Shown: positions 1-9,399, numbered from the stretch's first letter. The stretch is DNA of 22,821 nucleotides from an uncultured Clostridia bacterium (GCA_934141555.1 CAKPCK010000016.1:1-22821); one strand, 5' to 3'. The notes: generated from the sequence alone by a model not told the origin. Translations and numbers: made by a program.

Positions 1-48
1 TATTTTTAATGCTCCAGATTTTTTCTTGGTTTCATTATGTTTTCCCAT
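1..48 (-). CDS. Partial CDS, N-terminus only, unidentified
   Basis: Only the first 16 codons lie in the window (MGKHNETKKKSGALKI); the gene continues beyond the left edge. The start at 48 is preferred because an AGAGG ribosome binding site lies 7 nt upstream of that ATG. A second in-frame ATG at 54 is too close to the site. A leftward promoter-like pair at 190-218 supports a transcribed gene. The lysine-rich opening would suit the cytoplasmic N-terminus of a membrane-anchored envelope protein, for example the LytR-CpsA-Psr type often found beside capsule genes, but 16 residues cannot establish this. Confidence 0.5.
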   Translation of the reverse strand, partial: MGKHNETKKKSGALKI

Positions 49-54
49 ATTCAT

Positions 55-381
55 ACCTCTTTTCTCATTAATAATTTATATTTTTTTTCACTTATGGTAA
101 TATTCTTTTTGTTATCGGTATTTTCTTCAACATCATTCCACTTAATAAACTTATTAAATATTATTATAAATATTTTTCATCTAAACCTTATTGTAGCCCA
201 AAATAGAAATGGAATCAATACCTTTAAGTATCTTTTCTAAAAAAATTCATTTGAATCCTATTTTTCCTTTATATATTAAACACTTGAAATTATAAAAAAT
301 AATTGTATAACAATAATTGCTATTATATTTTTTGTTGAATTTTTTCAACCTTTTACATTTTTGTCTATTCTATCATGATTT
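55..381. other. Intergenic region between the polysaccharide operon and the left-edge gene
   Basis: No credible coding sequence is seen in these 327 nt. They hold the promoter at 190-218 and a 16-nt inverted repeat, GTTGAATTTTTTCAAC (334-349). They also hold a weak second minus-strand promoter-like pair: -35 TTGAAA at 343-348 and -10 TATAAT at 322-327, with a short 15-nt spacer. The inverted repeat overlaps that -35. I see no GC-rich terminator hairpin after the stop codon at 382, so read-through from the operon into the left-edge gene is possible. Confidence 0.4.
190..218 (-). promoter_or_regulatory. Putative sigma-A promoter for the left-edge gene
   Basis: On the minus strand there is a -35 TTGATT (213-218), a 17-nt spacer and a -10 TACAAT (190-195). 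Transcription would start near 183 and give a leader of about 130 nt before the start codon at 48. The pair also contains the most GC-rich bases of this intergenic stretch, so it stands out from the AT-rich background. Confidence 0.5.
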
Positions 382-1479
382 TTAGTCATTGAATAATTTA
401 TCTACTTTATTAAAAAAATTATCAAATTTATTTATTTTCATAAAATTTTTTTCAATAACCTTTTGTCTAACTAAATCTATGCAAAATCCAATAAAGTATA
501 TAACAACTATACTTGCAATAGATTGAACTATTAATAAAGGAGATTTAACAAAGTAATCTGTATGTATTATATTTTTATATAATCTTTGACCAGCTATAAA
601 TGTATGAGATTGTATTAAATATATTCCGAAACATGAACTAGCCAACAAATTAACTATTTTTATTTCTCTTAATCTTATTTTCTTAAAAATATAAAATATT
701 AATATTGATATAGTAAATATAAAAATTGAATTCGACCTTGTATACCAAAATAATACATTTCCTAACTTATTATATTTATAATCTATTATTTCAGAAAATG
801 TTAAAAATATTATAAATATAGCAAATAGCAACAATGTATATCTAATTGTTGTTTTGCAACTAATATTTTCTATTTTTTCTATTCCATATATCCTAATATA
901 TCCTCCTATTAAATATAACAATATATAGAAAATTATGTTTGAAAGCGGTAATGATTCATTCATTGAATATGTTATTGAACTATACATTATACTGTATAAC
1001 CCTACACATAAAATAAATAGAATAATTAACAACTTTTGGTATTGCTCTCTATTAACTTTATTTACATATTTATTTATGAATGGCATCAATATATATAATA
1101 CAATATATATAGTAATAAACCAGTATTTATTAAATGAAATAGGAAAAATAAATTTAACTATCTCTTTAAAATTTAATTGTACTACTCCACTAATAGAAAA
1201 CACCAAAGTAATTCCAACTGAGTAAAATACAACTTCTAACCATAATTTAATTAGTTTTTTTATTGAAAATTTCTTTTGTATAGAAAAATACCCTGTTATT
1301 AATATAAATATATTCACTCCTATTTTACCTAAAGAGAATAATATTATACCTATATATTTATTTATATTGCTTATATCAAGATTATATAAAGAATTATATA
1401 GTGCATAATGATGAAACAATATAAACAACATTGCTATTATTCTTAACATTTCTATATTTGAATCTCTATTTTTTTTCAT
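382..1479 (-). CDS. Acyltransferase family 3 membrane protein (polysaccharide O-acetylation)
   Basis: This 365-residue multi-spanning membrane protein probably transfers acetyl or another acyl group onto the surface polysaccharide. The N-terminus carries the acyltransferase-3 hallmark: RDSNIEMLRIIAM, then an HH pair at residues 23-24 inside the first membrane segment. About ten hydrophobic segments follow, with a short basic tail. The ATG at 1479 has an AAGGAA site 6 nt upstream, and the gene overlaps the end of the preceding gene by 14 nt, so the two are translationally coupled. It is the last gene of the leftward operon and a clear paralogue of the gene at 2632-3729 (same RDSNIE(M/L)LRII start, same length). 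The acyl group and the sugar target cannot be read from the sequence. Confidence 0.85.
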   Translation of the reverse strand: MKKNRDSNIEMLRIIAMLFILFHHYALYNSLYNLDISNINKYIGIILFSLGKIGVNIFILITGYFSIQKKFSIKKLIKLWLEVVFYSVGITLVFSISGVVQLNFKEIVKFIFPISFNKYWFITIYIVLYILMPFINKYVNKVNREQYQKLLIILFILCVGLYSIMYSSITYSMNESLPLSNIIFYILLYLIGGYIRIYGIEKIENISCKTTIRYTLLLFAIFIIFLTFSEIIDYKYNKLGNVLFWYTRSNSIFIFTISILIFYIFKKIRLREIKIVNLLASSCFGIYLIQSHTFIAGQRLYKNIIHTDYFVKSPLLIVQSIASIVVIYFIGFCIDLVRQKVIEKNFMKINKFDNFFNKVDKLFND

Positions 1480-2631
1480 GTTCTATTCCTTTATTTTCTT
1501 TATACTTTTTTATAAATCTTTTAACCAGTTTTTCCATTTTTTTTAACACATATGATATAAATATTGGTATTAAAATTCCTGCTACTAAATATATTATATA
1601 CCATTGTCTTAAATTTTTTGGAAGATAACAATACCATATATCTGTTTTATACCTTTTCCAATTAAAATTATTAAAAAACGGAATAAATTTACTACATATT
1701 GCATATATTGTATTTACAAAGAAAAAACCTAAAAATTGATGTACCATTATCGAAAAAGTATTCTCTGATATTATATTAACTATTTTGCTACTACGAACTA
1801 TTGGCTCTAAAATTTGAGCAATTCTTAACCAAAATGCAATTCCTAAAGTTCCAACTATAAAGGGCATAATTACGTTTCCATCAAAATCATTACACCATGA
1901 TGGAGTATATGTAACTGTTTTCCCATTAATTGTAATAATCAATAGTTGTATTAAAAATACAATAGCAAAATATATTGTATTATTCAATTTATCAAATTTG
2001 TCAAGTTTTTTATTATACAGAATTCCTAAACTAAAAAATGGTATAAAATATAAAATTCTATCTAAAAATAACCAAAAACCTTTATTATAACCTTTAGATG
2101 CAAAATATATCCCAAACATTCCAAATAATAACGAAAATACAAATAAAACATACTCGTTTACATTTTTTATTTTTAGTTTTAAAATTTTTCTAATCAATAC
2201 ATTTAATACTTCTATCACAAATAATGGAACTACATACCATAATCCCATAGTAAAAACAAATTGATGTCCATTTACAATTGGTGCTACAAAAATATTATAT
2301 ATATTTAATTGTTTTCCTATTGAAAAACCTTTTAACTTTATTAGGGTTGTAAAAATAGCATAAACAAAATTCCAAATATACATTGGAATAATTAATTTTT
2401 TAACTTTTTTCCATATATATTTCTTTATATTTTCTTCTGAACTTTCTTTGTAAAAATATCCTGATGCAAACATAAATAATGCTAGGTGGAATGCATATGG
2501 AGGAAACCATTCATAAAATATCGATATTCCTCCATTTTTACAATGTCCAGCTACTATAAAAATAATTCCTATTGTGTATATAAAAACTTAAAGACATAGT
2601 TTATTTTTTGTTCTTTGTCTTTTTCTTCCAT
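1466..2631 (-). pseudogene. Acyltransferase family 3 (fucose 4-O-acetylase-like), N-terminal frameshift
   Basis: The natural start is the ATG at 2631, directly after the TAA of the preceding gene, with an AAAGGA site just upstream. That frame reads MEEKDKEQKINYVFKFLYTQ and then hits TAG. One frame over, the sequence continues as a normal acyltransferase: IGIIFIVAGHCKNGG, then FHLALFMFASGYFYK, then about 330 further residues with many membrane segments. Adding one T to the T5 run (plus-strand A run 2582-2586) joins the two frames into one 388-residue protein. The GH motif in the first helix and the SGYF motif fit the COG3594-like O-acetylase branch, which is distinct from the two flanking acyltransferases. 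Translation from the internal ATG at 2473 would lack the catalytic-histidine helix. It is either a recent loss of function or a homopolymer sequencing error. Confidence 0.75.
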
Positions 2632-3729
2632 TTATTTCCTTTCATCAACATTCATTAAATCATCATATTTTATAAATATCTTTTCAAATATTTTAATTTT
2701 TAATACATGTTTTTCTAAAAACATTCTTATTTTTTCTATAATTCCTGCTATCGTAAAAAATATAACAATACAACATAATATAATTATATATTCATTACCA
2801 TACTGCATTACTATTGACTTAATAAATTTCCACATAGGAGCTCTTATTAATTCATGTTCATGTATTAAATAAACAGCAAAACTATTTCTAGCTATTAAAT
2901 TTATTACTTTGTTATTTTTTATTTTTATATTTTTAAAAACATAAAAAATTGTAACTGCTAAAAGCAATAAAAATATAGAATTCATTCTAGTATAATAATT
3001 TATAATATTTTTTAGTTTATGGAATTTAATATATATAAAGTGAGATATGAATAATATCCCCAAAAACACAATTAGTAATATAATTGTAAAAATAATATTT
3101 TTTCTTTTATTCTCTAAAAATTTTATTCCATATATTTTAATGTATCCTGCTAATAAATATAAAAATACAAACCATACCAAACTTTCAAATGTTCCTGTGC
3201 CTGTTTGGAATGAATTAGACTTATATATAATAGAATAAGTTATTGAAAACATCATTGATAATAATATTAGTACAACTTTGTAAGTTTTTTTATCTATCCC
3301 ATGAGCAAATTTATTTAAAAATGGAAATATCAAATATAAGTACATATATGTAGATGCAAACCAATATTTTTTGTATGATATCGGAAAAAAATATTTAAAA
3401 TTTTCCTTAGTAGTAACATTCACTATATTTAACATTTTTAATATTATCATTATACTTACAGAATAAAAAAATATTTGCATCCAAAGCTTAATAAGTTTTT
3501 TTGTATTAAATCGAGAATTGATTAAGAAATACCCACTTATAATAACGAATATATTTACTCCCAATTTTCCAAATGAATATAATACAATCTCTATATATGA
3601 ATTTAATGATAAATTTCCACTATTAGTAAATCCTGCATACATTTCATAATGATGTACAACTATCATTATCATTGATATGATTCTTAATAATTCTATATTA
3701 GAATCTCTAGTCTTCTTTATATTATTCAT
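2632..3729 (-). CDS. Acyltransferase family 3 membrane protein (polysaccharide O-acetylation)
   Basis: An intact 365-residue membrane acyltransferase. The N-terminus has the family pattern TRDSNIELLRIISM followed by HH at residues 26-27 in the first helix. About ten hydrophobic helices follow, with a basic C-terminus. The ATG at 3729 overlaps the last codons of the flippase gene by 8 nt and has an AGGAG site upstream within that gene. Its likely role is acylation of the capsular or exopolysaccharide repeat unit at the membrane. It is a paralogue of the gene at 382-1479, which suggests duplication followed by divergence to a different sugar position. The substrate is unknown. Confidence 0.85.
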   Translation of the reverse strand: MNNIKKTRDSNIELLRIISMIMIVVHHYEMYAGFTNSGNLSLNSYIEIVLYSFGKLGVNIFVIISGYFLINSRFNTKKLIKLWMQIFFYSVSIMIILKMLNIVNVTTKENFKYFFPISYKKYWFASTYMYLYLIFPFLNKFAHGIDKKTYKVVLILLSMMFSITYSIIYKSNSFQTGTGTFESLVWFVFLYLLAGYIKIYGIKFLENKRKNIIFTIILLIVFLGILFISHFIYIKFHKLKNIINYYTRMNSIFLLLLAVTIFYVFKNIKIKNNKVINLIARNSFAVYLIHEHELIRAPMWKFIKSIVMQYGNEYIIILCCIVIFFTIAGIIEKIRMFLEKHVLKIKIFEKIFIKYDDLMNVDERK

Positions 3730-5261
3730 GTACTTTTCTCCTATTTATTATTTTACTTATTATTTCTTTTATTAAATTTATATAATATTTAAATTCTTCT
3801 GATTTATGGAAAAATAATAATACTACAATACTAAATATACCTACACATATCATTCCTTTTAGAATAAATGTCAATAAAGAAATTCCATTAATAAATCCAC
3901 ATACAAATTTCATAACAATAAATGAACATACTGTAACTAATGTATATATTGCAAATTTATAAAAATATTTTTCTATTTTTGATTTTAACCCATGTTTGTA
4001 TAACACATATGGTTCTATCCAAAGTGATGTTGTAATTGTACTAATAATTGTTCCTAAAAATACTCCTAAAACTCCGATCTTTTTAGCTAATACTATTGAT
4101 ACAACCAAATTAATTATACATTCAAATATTGGCTTATATCTATCATACCAAAATATTCCGTAAAGCATCCCTAAAAGTTATACAGCTTTTCCTCATTCCT
4201 CTTAAATAAAATGATATTATAATCACATATGTAATCCATATATCAAAAAGATATTTTTCTCCAACCCATATAGTAATAAAATCATTCATTACAACAGCCA
4301 TAGTTGAAGCTAACATTCCAAATACAAAAAAATTAAGAAAAAATACTCTATTAAATACTTCATTCAATTTTAATGTATCCTTTGTAGTTCCTAGGTTTCC
4401 AATGCTAGCAACAATAGCATCAAATATTTGATTTGTTATAATTACTAATGCATTTGTTACCATATAATAATTTGAATAAAGTCCAACTGCTATTAGTCCT
4501 ACATATTTAGAAATTATAATATTATCTGTTGAATTTACTATTACACTTCCCAATTTATGAAATAGCATTGCAGATACATTATTTTTTATTTTTTTCTTTT
4601 CTGCCACATCAAGTTTTTCAACGTCTTTTTCCTTTAAATATGGATACATTCTATCTGCAATTATTGAATTACATATATTCTCAAGTAACGTAAAAATTAT
4701 TTGACAAATTAAAAACAAAATATAATTTTTACTAAATACTAATATTATAATTTGAATTACATTCATCATAAAATATGATAAATATTTTATGATAGTTGTT
4801 ATAAATTTCTTTTGATTACATATAATCAAAGACTTTTTGTAAGCATAAAAATATGAAATTGCTGTATTAAGAACAAATAACATAAATATTATATTTAAGT
4901 TATTAATATTAGGAACCTCATCCATTAGCATTCTATAGAAAGGTACCATACATAGTCCCAAACCAATTACAACTATCCCAATAATTCTATATGCTTTTTT
5001 ATATAAATCCATAAGACTTTTAATTTTCTCATTATTTTCATCTGCTATAGGTCTATATAAACTAAATGTCATAGCAGAACCAACCCCAAGTTCTGCTAAT
5101 GATAATATAGTTAATATATTAGTAAATAATCCATCAATTCCTAAATACTCTGCTCCTAAATATTTAATAAAAAATATTCTACTCACAAAGCTTATAATTA
5201 CTCCAAAACCTTGTCCTATAATTGCTGTAATTAAATTTATTATACTATTTTTCGTTCGCAT
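3722..5261 (-). pseudogene. Wzx-like polysaccharide flippase (MATE/MOP superfamily), frameshifted
   Basis: A polysaccharide-export flippase that would move lipid-linked repeat units across the membrane. The first part (5261 to about 4160) has the family start RTKNSIINLITAIIGQ, then FFIKYLGAEYLGIDGLFTNI and many membrane helices. It runs to FRDALRNILV and stops at TGA. The second part restarts in another frame and carries the C-terminal helices. Removing one base at plus position 4160 turns the junction into FRDALGIFWYDRYKP, which reads as one continuous helix-loop segment and gives a 512-residue protein, normal for the family. The ATG at 5261 is preferred over the one at 5276 because AGAGGA lies 6 nt before it. 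The start overlaps the polymerase gene end. It is either a true inactivating insertion or a sequence error. Confidence 0.8.
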
Positions 5262-6624
5262 TTTTTTTCCTCTCATTTTTTAGTAAATTCATCAATTTAA
5301 TTTTATATTGAGGCAGATCTTTAAATTCAAATTTTGTTAATATCCAATATAAAACAAGTATAAAGAACATATTGATAAATATATTTATATGTACAAATGT
5401 CGTAAAAAATAACTCATCTCTCACTTGATCTATTAACATATATGAATACATTCCATAAAAAATTAACCAAATACCATTTTCTTTATTTTTGGCATATAGA
5501 TATATAATTGAAAACACTGCTCCAAATAAAAATTGGCAAACAATAACACCAACTATTCCAAAATCTTGAAGATATCTTCTAAATGCCGTATATACATTAG
5601 AATAATTTGACCCTGGAAACTTTGTCCATTCTCTAGAAACTGGTGTAACTTCATCTACTATTCCTAATTTATTTAAAAGCGAATTAATTCCTCTTAAAGA
5701 TTCAGAACCAAATTGTTTACTTTTTGCTGGCGGATTATTTAAATAACTCTCAAATGAAGGAATTGAAGTTCCTAAATAAAATGTCATATAAGGTATAAAG
5801 TCCTTATCTTGTTTCCTTCCTAATAATGGTAATGTTGCATAAAACAGTGGTAATATTATAACAAGTAATACTGTTCCTATAATAAGTACTTTTTTTAATA
5901 ATATTTTTAATGAGTCTTTTTTACTTAATAATATAAATCCCATTATAAACGTTGCTATTACATATTTTAATATCTGCGTTCTGCTTCCCGTCATTAATGC
6001 TAAAACACAACATAAAATTACAGGAATAATATATACTATATTATTTTTTATCTTATCTTTGTTTATTATGTTTTTTAAGAATATATATATATATATCATC
6101 CCTAAAACCGTACATAATTTATTAAGTTGTGAAACAATTATGTTAATTTTTAATCCTTTATTTACCAGCTCAGTGCTAAACAATTGTGATTTATCTCTAT
6201 AGAATGAAAACATTTCTAATATATTATTGCCATCAAATCCCGTTGCAACAACGATTCTTCTAATTTCAACAAACATCAATATTATTTCGATAATAATTAA
6301 AATAATAGATGATATAATTTTCCATTTTTCTACTTTTAGTATTTTGTCTTCTTTGATTTTATCTGTCTTTTTTGCTTTTTTGTTATATATTTTTCTTACT
6401 ATAAATTCTGCACAAATAAAAGCTAATAATCCAATCATCATTATCCCGATTACTTTCCATGATATTACAATATTATTCCATGAAAGTTTTCCAATTATTG
6501 CACAAATATCACATAACATATAGGCAACACATGAAATAAAAGATGGTGACAATACATCTTTTTGATTAACAAAAAACGATATAATCGCTAATATAATTAA
6601 TACGCCTAATAATACTACATACAT
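5245..6624 (-). CDS. Wzy-like oligosaccharide repeat-unit polymerase
   Basis: A 459-residue protein with about 11-12 hydrophobic segments and one large extracytoplasmic loop (roughly residues 265-345). The loop holds charged and aromatic residues and the segment GSNYSNVYTAFRRYLQDFG, typical of O-antigen/capsule polymerases. An RT motif follows a small-residue turn (TGSRTQ) earlier in the protein, also common in the family. It would join lipid-linked repeat units on the outer face of the membrane. Sequence conservation in this family is weak, so the call rests mainly on topology, loop position and neighbours (flippase downstream, glycosyltransferases upstream). The ATG has GGAGG 8 nt upstream. 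The gene end overlaps the flippase start. Confidence 0.75.
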   Translation of the reverse strand: MYVVLLGVLIILAIISFFVNQKDVLSPSFISCVAYMLCDICAIIGKLSWNNIVISWKVIGIMMIGLLAFICAEFIVRKIYNKKAKKTDKIKEDKILKVEKWKIISSIILIIIEIILMFVEIRRIVVATGFDGNNILEMFSFYRDKSQLFSTELVNKGLKINIIVSQLNKLCTVLGMIYIYIFLKNIINKDKIKNNIVYIIPVILCCVLALMTGSRTQILKYVIATFIMGFILLSKKDSLKILLKKVLIIGTVLLVIILPLFYATLPLLGRKQDKDFIPYMTFYLGTSIPSFESYLNNPPAKSKQFGSESLRGINSLLNKLGIVDEVTPVSREWTKFPGSNYSNVYTAFRRYLQDFGIVGVIVCQFLFGAVFSIIYLYAKNKENGIWLIFYGMYSYMLIDQVRDELFFTTFVHINIFINMFFILVLYWILTKFEFKDLPQYKIKLMNLLKNERKKNANEK

Positions 6625-6636
6625 ATATATTTCCTC

Positions 6637-7644
6637 CTATAATTCGAAGCTTGACTTTTCTGGCAAAATTTTTTCAAAAGCTTCTATTAATTGCTGTTTT
6701 TTGGTTTCGAAATCCGTATTTAACACCATATCATTTACACAAATCATTTTCATTTTTTGTTTTCTAATTATATCATAGATTTTTTTATTAAAACTATCAT
6801 CATCACAAATTGCATATGTTTTTCCTATGCTAGATTTTCTTGGATGAAAATTTCCACTGGCTATCTGCCAGTCTTCAAATATCCATTGGTTTACATCCAA
6901 TATATATCTAAATTTATGACTAGATGTTTCTTCTAATACACCTTTTTCTTTTTTCCAAACAGTTTCAAATGTAGACTTTAAAAATGCATTAGGCAAATGT
7001 GAATTTAATATTCCAGGAAAATCATTCCATGGAAGCAAACATATCGTTCTTACTAATTGCTTCCCATATTTAAAATTGAACCATTTAAAAAAGTTCTTTT
7101 TTAATACTTCATTTTTTTTAAAATAATCATTAATTATATCCATATTAGCTGATTCTGCATGATTATTATTCTTTCGGTGTGATATGTTTGCATTTAATAT
7201 TGCTGAATCACAAGGCTTTCCTTTATAAAAGAAATCTTTTTTTTCAACTTTGTTTATAAGAAACATATCATCATTAAAATATACAAATTGTTCTGATAAT
7301 CCCTTTATTCTATGTAAATTAATTTCTATAGCATTTGAATTAAATGTTGGCAAATATTGTTTTGGGATGTAATCGGAGTGATTAACAAGATTTAATTTTG
7401 GGTTTTCAACATTTAACCATTTTGGTCTTTGACCACATGTTACAAAATGTATTTTGTTAACCCATGGTGCAAATTTTTCGACTCCCCTAAACCAATACTT
7501 CAAATTTTCCCAATCTCTAAATCTTATTTCACGTGAGTCATTATTAACATTAGTACTTTTATCATATAAATTTTTTTCTTTTTGCCATTCGACATCATTA
7601 CCATCAACCCATATTATGACAAAATCAATTTTTTCATTTTCCAT
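6637..7644 (-). CDS. Stealth family sugar-phosphate transferase
   Basis: A 335-residue soluble protein of the Stealth family, which transfers a hexose-1-phosphate from a nucleotide sugar to build phosphodiester-linked capsule or exopolysaccharide. All the family blocks are visible. CR1 is IDFVIIWVDGNDVEW (residues 6-20). CR2 runs from RFRDWENLKYWFRGVEKFAPW (41-61) to FVYFNDDMFL (120-129). CR3 includes HLPNAFLKS and KFRYILD (about 216-250). CR4 begins at CVND and ends with ILPEKSSFE at the C-terminus. No signal peptide or membrane helix is seen, so it probably acts at the inner face of the membrane. Its ATG overlaps the TAA of the glycosyltransferase gene (TAATG), indicating translational coupling. 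The polymer probably contains sugar-phosphate linkages. Confidence 0.9.
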   Translation of the reverse strand: MENEKIDFVIIWVDGNDVEWQKEKNLYDKSTNVNNDSREIRFRDWENLKYWFRGVEKFAPWVNKIHFVTCGQRPKWLNVENPKLNLVNHSDYIPKQYLPTFNSNAIEINLHRIKGLSEQFVYFNDDMFLINKVEKKDFFYKGKPCDSAILNANISHRKNNNHAESANMDIINDYFKKNEVLKKNFFKWFNFKYGKQLVRTICLLPWNDFPGILNSHLPNAFLKSTFETVWKKEKGVLEETSSHKFRYILDVNQWIFEDWQIASGNFHPRKSSIGKTYAICDDDSFNKKIYDIIRKQKMKMICVNDMVLNTDFETKKQQLIEAFEKILPEKSSFEL

Positions 7645-8618
7645 TATCTTCTCCCTGTAATTTTTTCATATATTTTCCATATTATTTTATAAAATTTCAA
7701 CCCAAATTTTGTTGATATCAATGCTAATTTATCTCTTGTAGGAACTTTTTTATCTATTAAAACTTTTTTTGAATTTTCTTCTATATAAGAATATAAATAT
7801 TCCTCTACTTCATCATTTTTTTCATTAGACTTTATCAATTGAGTCAATGTGCTCAAATAAGCATACATCAATCTTCTATTAGTAGCTTTTTCTAAATCTG
7901 GATATCTTTTTTTTACATATGTACACATTTCTTGTGTTGACTTTATTAAGTCTAGTTTTTTATTCGAAAACTTTACATTTGTTATAGAGGAATTCCTAAT
8001 CATATAATTATAAGTTGCTTTAGATATAATTGTAACTTTATCACACTTATCTATAAGCTTATATGTAGTTGCTGAATCTTCAAACAGTCTTCCTTTAGGA
8101 TACCTTACATCATTCCAAAGTTCAATTTTATATAATTTTGCCCAAGCAGATAAATCAATACCATCATCATATAAGATTCTTTCTAGCACTTCCTTTGAGC
8201 TTAATATAGATTTTTCTCCAGTTGCTTTTTCTATAACTGTTCCATTTTCATAAATTACTTTATGAGAACTAATTGCAAGATCTGTCATATCAGCTTTTAA
8301 TGCATTATATAAAACTTCAATATAGTCTTTAGTAACATAATCATCAGAATCTATAAATGTAATATATTTGCCACTTGCTATATCAATTCCCGAATTTCTT
8401 GCATCTGAAAGTCCACCATTTAATTTATGTATAACTTTTATTCTACTATCATTTATTGCATATTCATCACATATTTCAGCACAGTTATCTTGTGAACCAT
8501 CATCCACCAATATTATTTCTAAATTTTCATATGTTTGTTTTATAACACTATCAATGCATCTTCTTAAATATTTTTCAACATTATAAATTGGTATAACAAC
8601 ACTTATTAACTCCTTCAT
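7644..8618 (-). CDS. Family 2 glycosyltransferase
   Basis: A 324-residue GT-A fold glycosyltransferase that adds a sugar from a nucleotide donor to the growing lipid-linked repeat unit at the cytoplasmic membrane face. The visible GT2 features are the opening strand ISVVIPIYNVEKYL (5-18), VDDGS (38-42), GGLSDARNSG (68-77) and the metal-binding FIDSDD (88-93). A less conserved C-terminal acceptor region follows. The ATG at 8618 is chosen because GGGAG lies just upstream; an in-frame TTG at 8630 overlaps that site and is unlikely. It follows the initiating transferase by 36 nt and overlaps the Stealth gene by one base. The transferred sugar cannot be predicted. Confidence 0.88.
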   Translation of the reverse strand: MKELISVVIPIYNVEKYLRRCIDSVIKQTYENLEIILVDDGSQDNCAEICDEYAINDSRIKVIHKLNGGLSDARNSGIDIASGKYITFIDSDDYVTKDYIEVLYNALKADMTDLAISSHKVIYENGTVIEKATGEKSILSSKEVLERILYDDGIDLSAWAKLYKIELWNDVRYPKGRLFEDSATTYKLIDKCDKVTIISKATYNYMIRNSSITNVKFSNKKLDLIKSTQEMCTYVKKRYPDLEKATNRRLMYAYLSTLTQLIKSNEKNDEVEEYLYSYIEENSKKVLIDKKVPTRDKLALISTKFGLKFYKIIWKIYEKITGRR

Positions 8619-8654
8619 TTTCACTCCCAAATTTTATTTTATAATATCCTTTTC

Positions 8655-9347
8655 TTATTTTGCTCCATCCTTTTTTATTACTGCTATTATTGTTTTAAAG
8701 AAAATCTTTAGATCTGTCTTAAATGATATATTATCAACATACCATAACTCCATTTCCATACGTTCTTCATATGTTGTATTACTTCTACCACTCGCAGCCC
8801 AATTTCCTGTAAGCCCTGGTGTAACACTTAAAAATTTTCCTGCATTTTCCCCATATTTTTCAAGTTCACTTTTTACAACTGGCCTTGGACCAATTAATGC
8901 TAAATCTCCTTGAATAATATTTAATAATTGTGGTAATTCATCTAAACTTGTCTTTCTTAAAAATTTTCCTACTTTTGTTATTCTTGGATCATTTTCTAGT
9001 TTGAAATTTTCTTTATATTCTTTCATTTGTTCTGGAGTAAATTGTTTTATTAATTCTTCTGCATTTGTAACCATTGTTCTAAATTTATATATCTTTATAA
9101 TCTTTCCATTCTTTCCTATTCTTGTATGTTTAAAAAATACTGGACCTTGTGAATCAATCTTTACTGCTATCGCTATTATTAAATATATTGGAGATAATAG
9201 TATTAGTGCTATTGTTGATAGTATACAATCAATTATTCTTTTTACCTTTATATATCTCTGTGCTTTTATAACATAATCTGTATTTGGAACAGATTTTATT
9301 TTAGGTGCATTATTAATTACATTTTCATTAGCATATTCTATGTTCAC
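8655..9347 (-). CDS. Undecaprenyl-phosphate sugar-1-phosphate transferase (initiating enzyme)
   Basis: A bacterial sugar transferase (PF02397 type) that starts each repeat unit by placing a sugar-1-phosphate on undecaprenyl phosphate. At 230 residues it is the short form with a single membrane segment (about 39-62). The catalytic-domain motifs are KFRTM (88-92), DPRITKVG (120-127), LDELPQ (135-140), GPRP (153-156) and PGLTG (177-181). The start is GTG at 9347, with GGGGG 9 nt upstream. It is the first gene of the leftward operon, about 50 nt from a strong promoter. An initiating enzyme in first position marks this as a complete Wzx/Wzy-type assembly locus, not a fragment. The sugar specificity (galactose, GalNAc or other) is not resolved. 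Confidence 0.92.
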   Translation of the reverse strand: MNIEYANENVINNAPKIKSVPNTDYVIKAQRYIKVKRIIDCILSTIALILLSPIYLIIAIAVKIDSQGPVFFKHTRIGKNGKIIKIYKFRTMVTNAEELIKQFTPEQMKEYKENFKLENDPRITKVGKFLRKTSLDELPQLLNIIQGDLALIGPRPVVKSELEKYGENAGKFLSVTPGLTGNWAASGRSNTTYEERMEMELWYVDNISFKTDLKIFFKTIIAVIKKDGAK

Positions 9348-9362
9348 CTTAAAATTCCCCCT

Positions 9363-9391
9363 ATAAAAATATTTTTATTATCGCTTTCGCG
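9363..9391 (-). promoter_or_regulatory. Structured 5' leader of the polysaccharide operon
   Basis: Just after the predicted transcription start, the minus-strand leader holds a small hairpin CGC-GAAA-GCG (9382-9391) with a GNRA tetraloop. A perfect 16-nt palindrome ATAAAAATATTTTTAT (9363-9378) follows. The GGGGG ribosome binding site comes immediately afterwards. The first hairpin could stabilise the mRNA 5' end; the AT palindrome could be a protein-binding site or a weak hairpin. No known riboswitch fits such a short leader. Confidence 0.4.
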
Positions 9392-9399
9392 TCTTTTTC

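Noticed and set aside
37..240. Plus-strand reading frame of 67 codons
   Set aside because: No ribosome binding site; low-complexity Phe/Ile/Leu composition from AT-rich DNA; it overlaps the minus-strand promoter and start.
935..1225. Plus-strand reading frame inside the first acyltransferase gene
   Set aside because: Antisense shadow of a conserved membrane protein gene; no ribosome binding site.
3722..4168. Separate 148-residue gene downstream of the flippase
   Set aside because: Its sequence is the C-terminal part of the same flippase; no ribosome binding site before its ATG, which lies inside the first part. Treated as one frameshifted gene.
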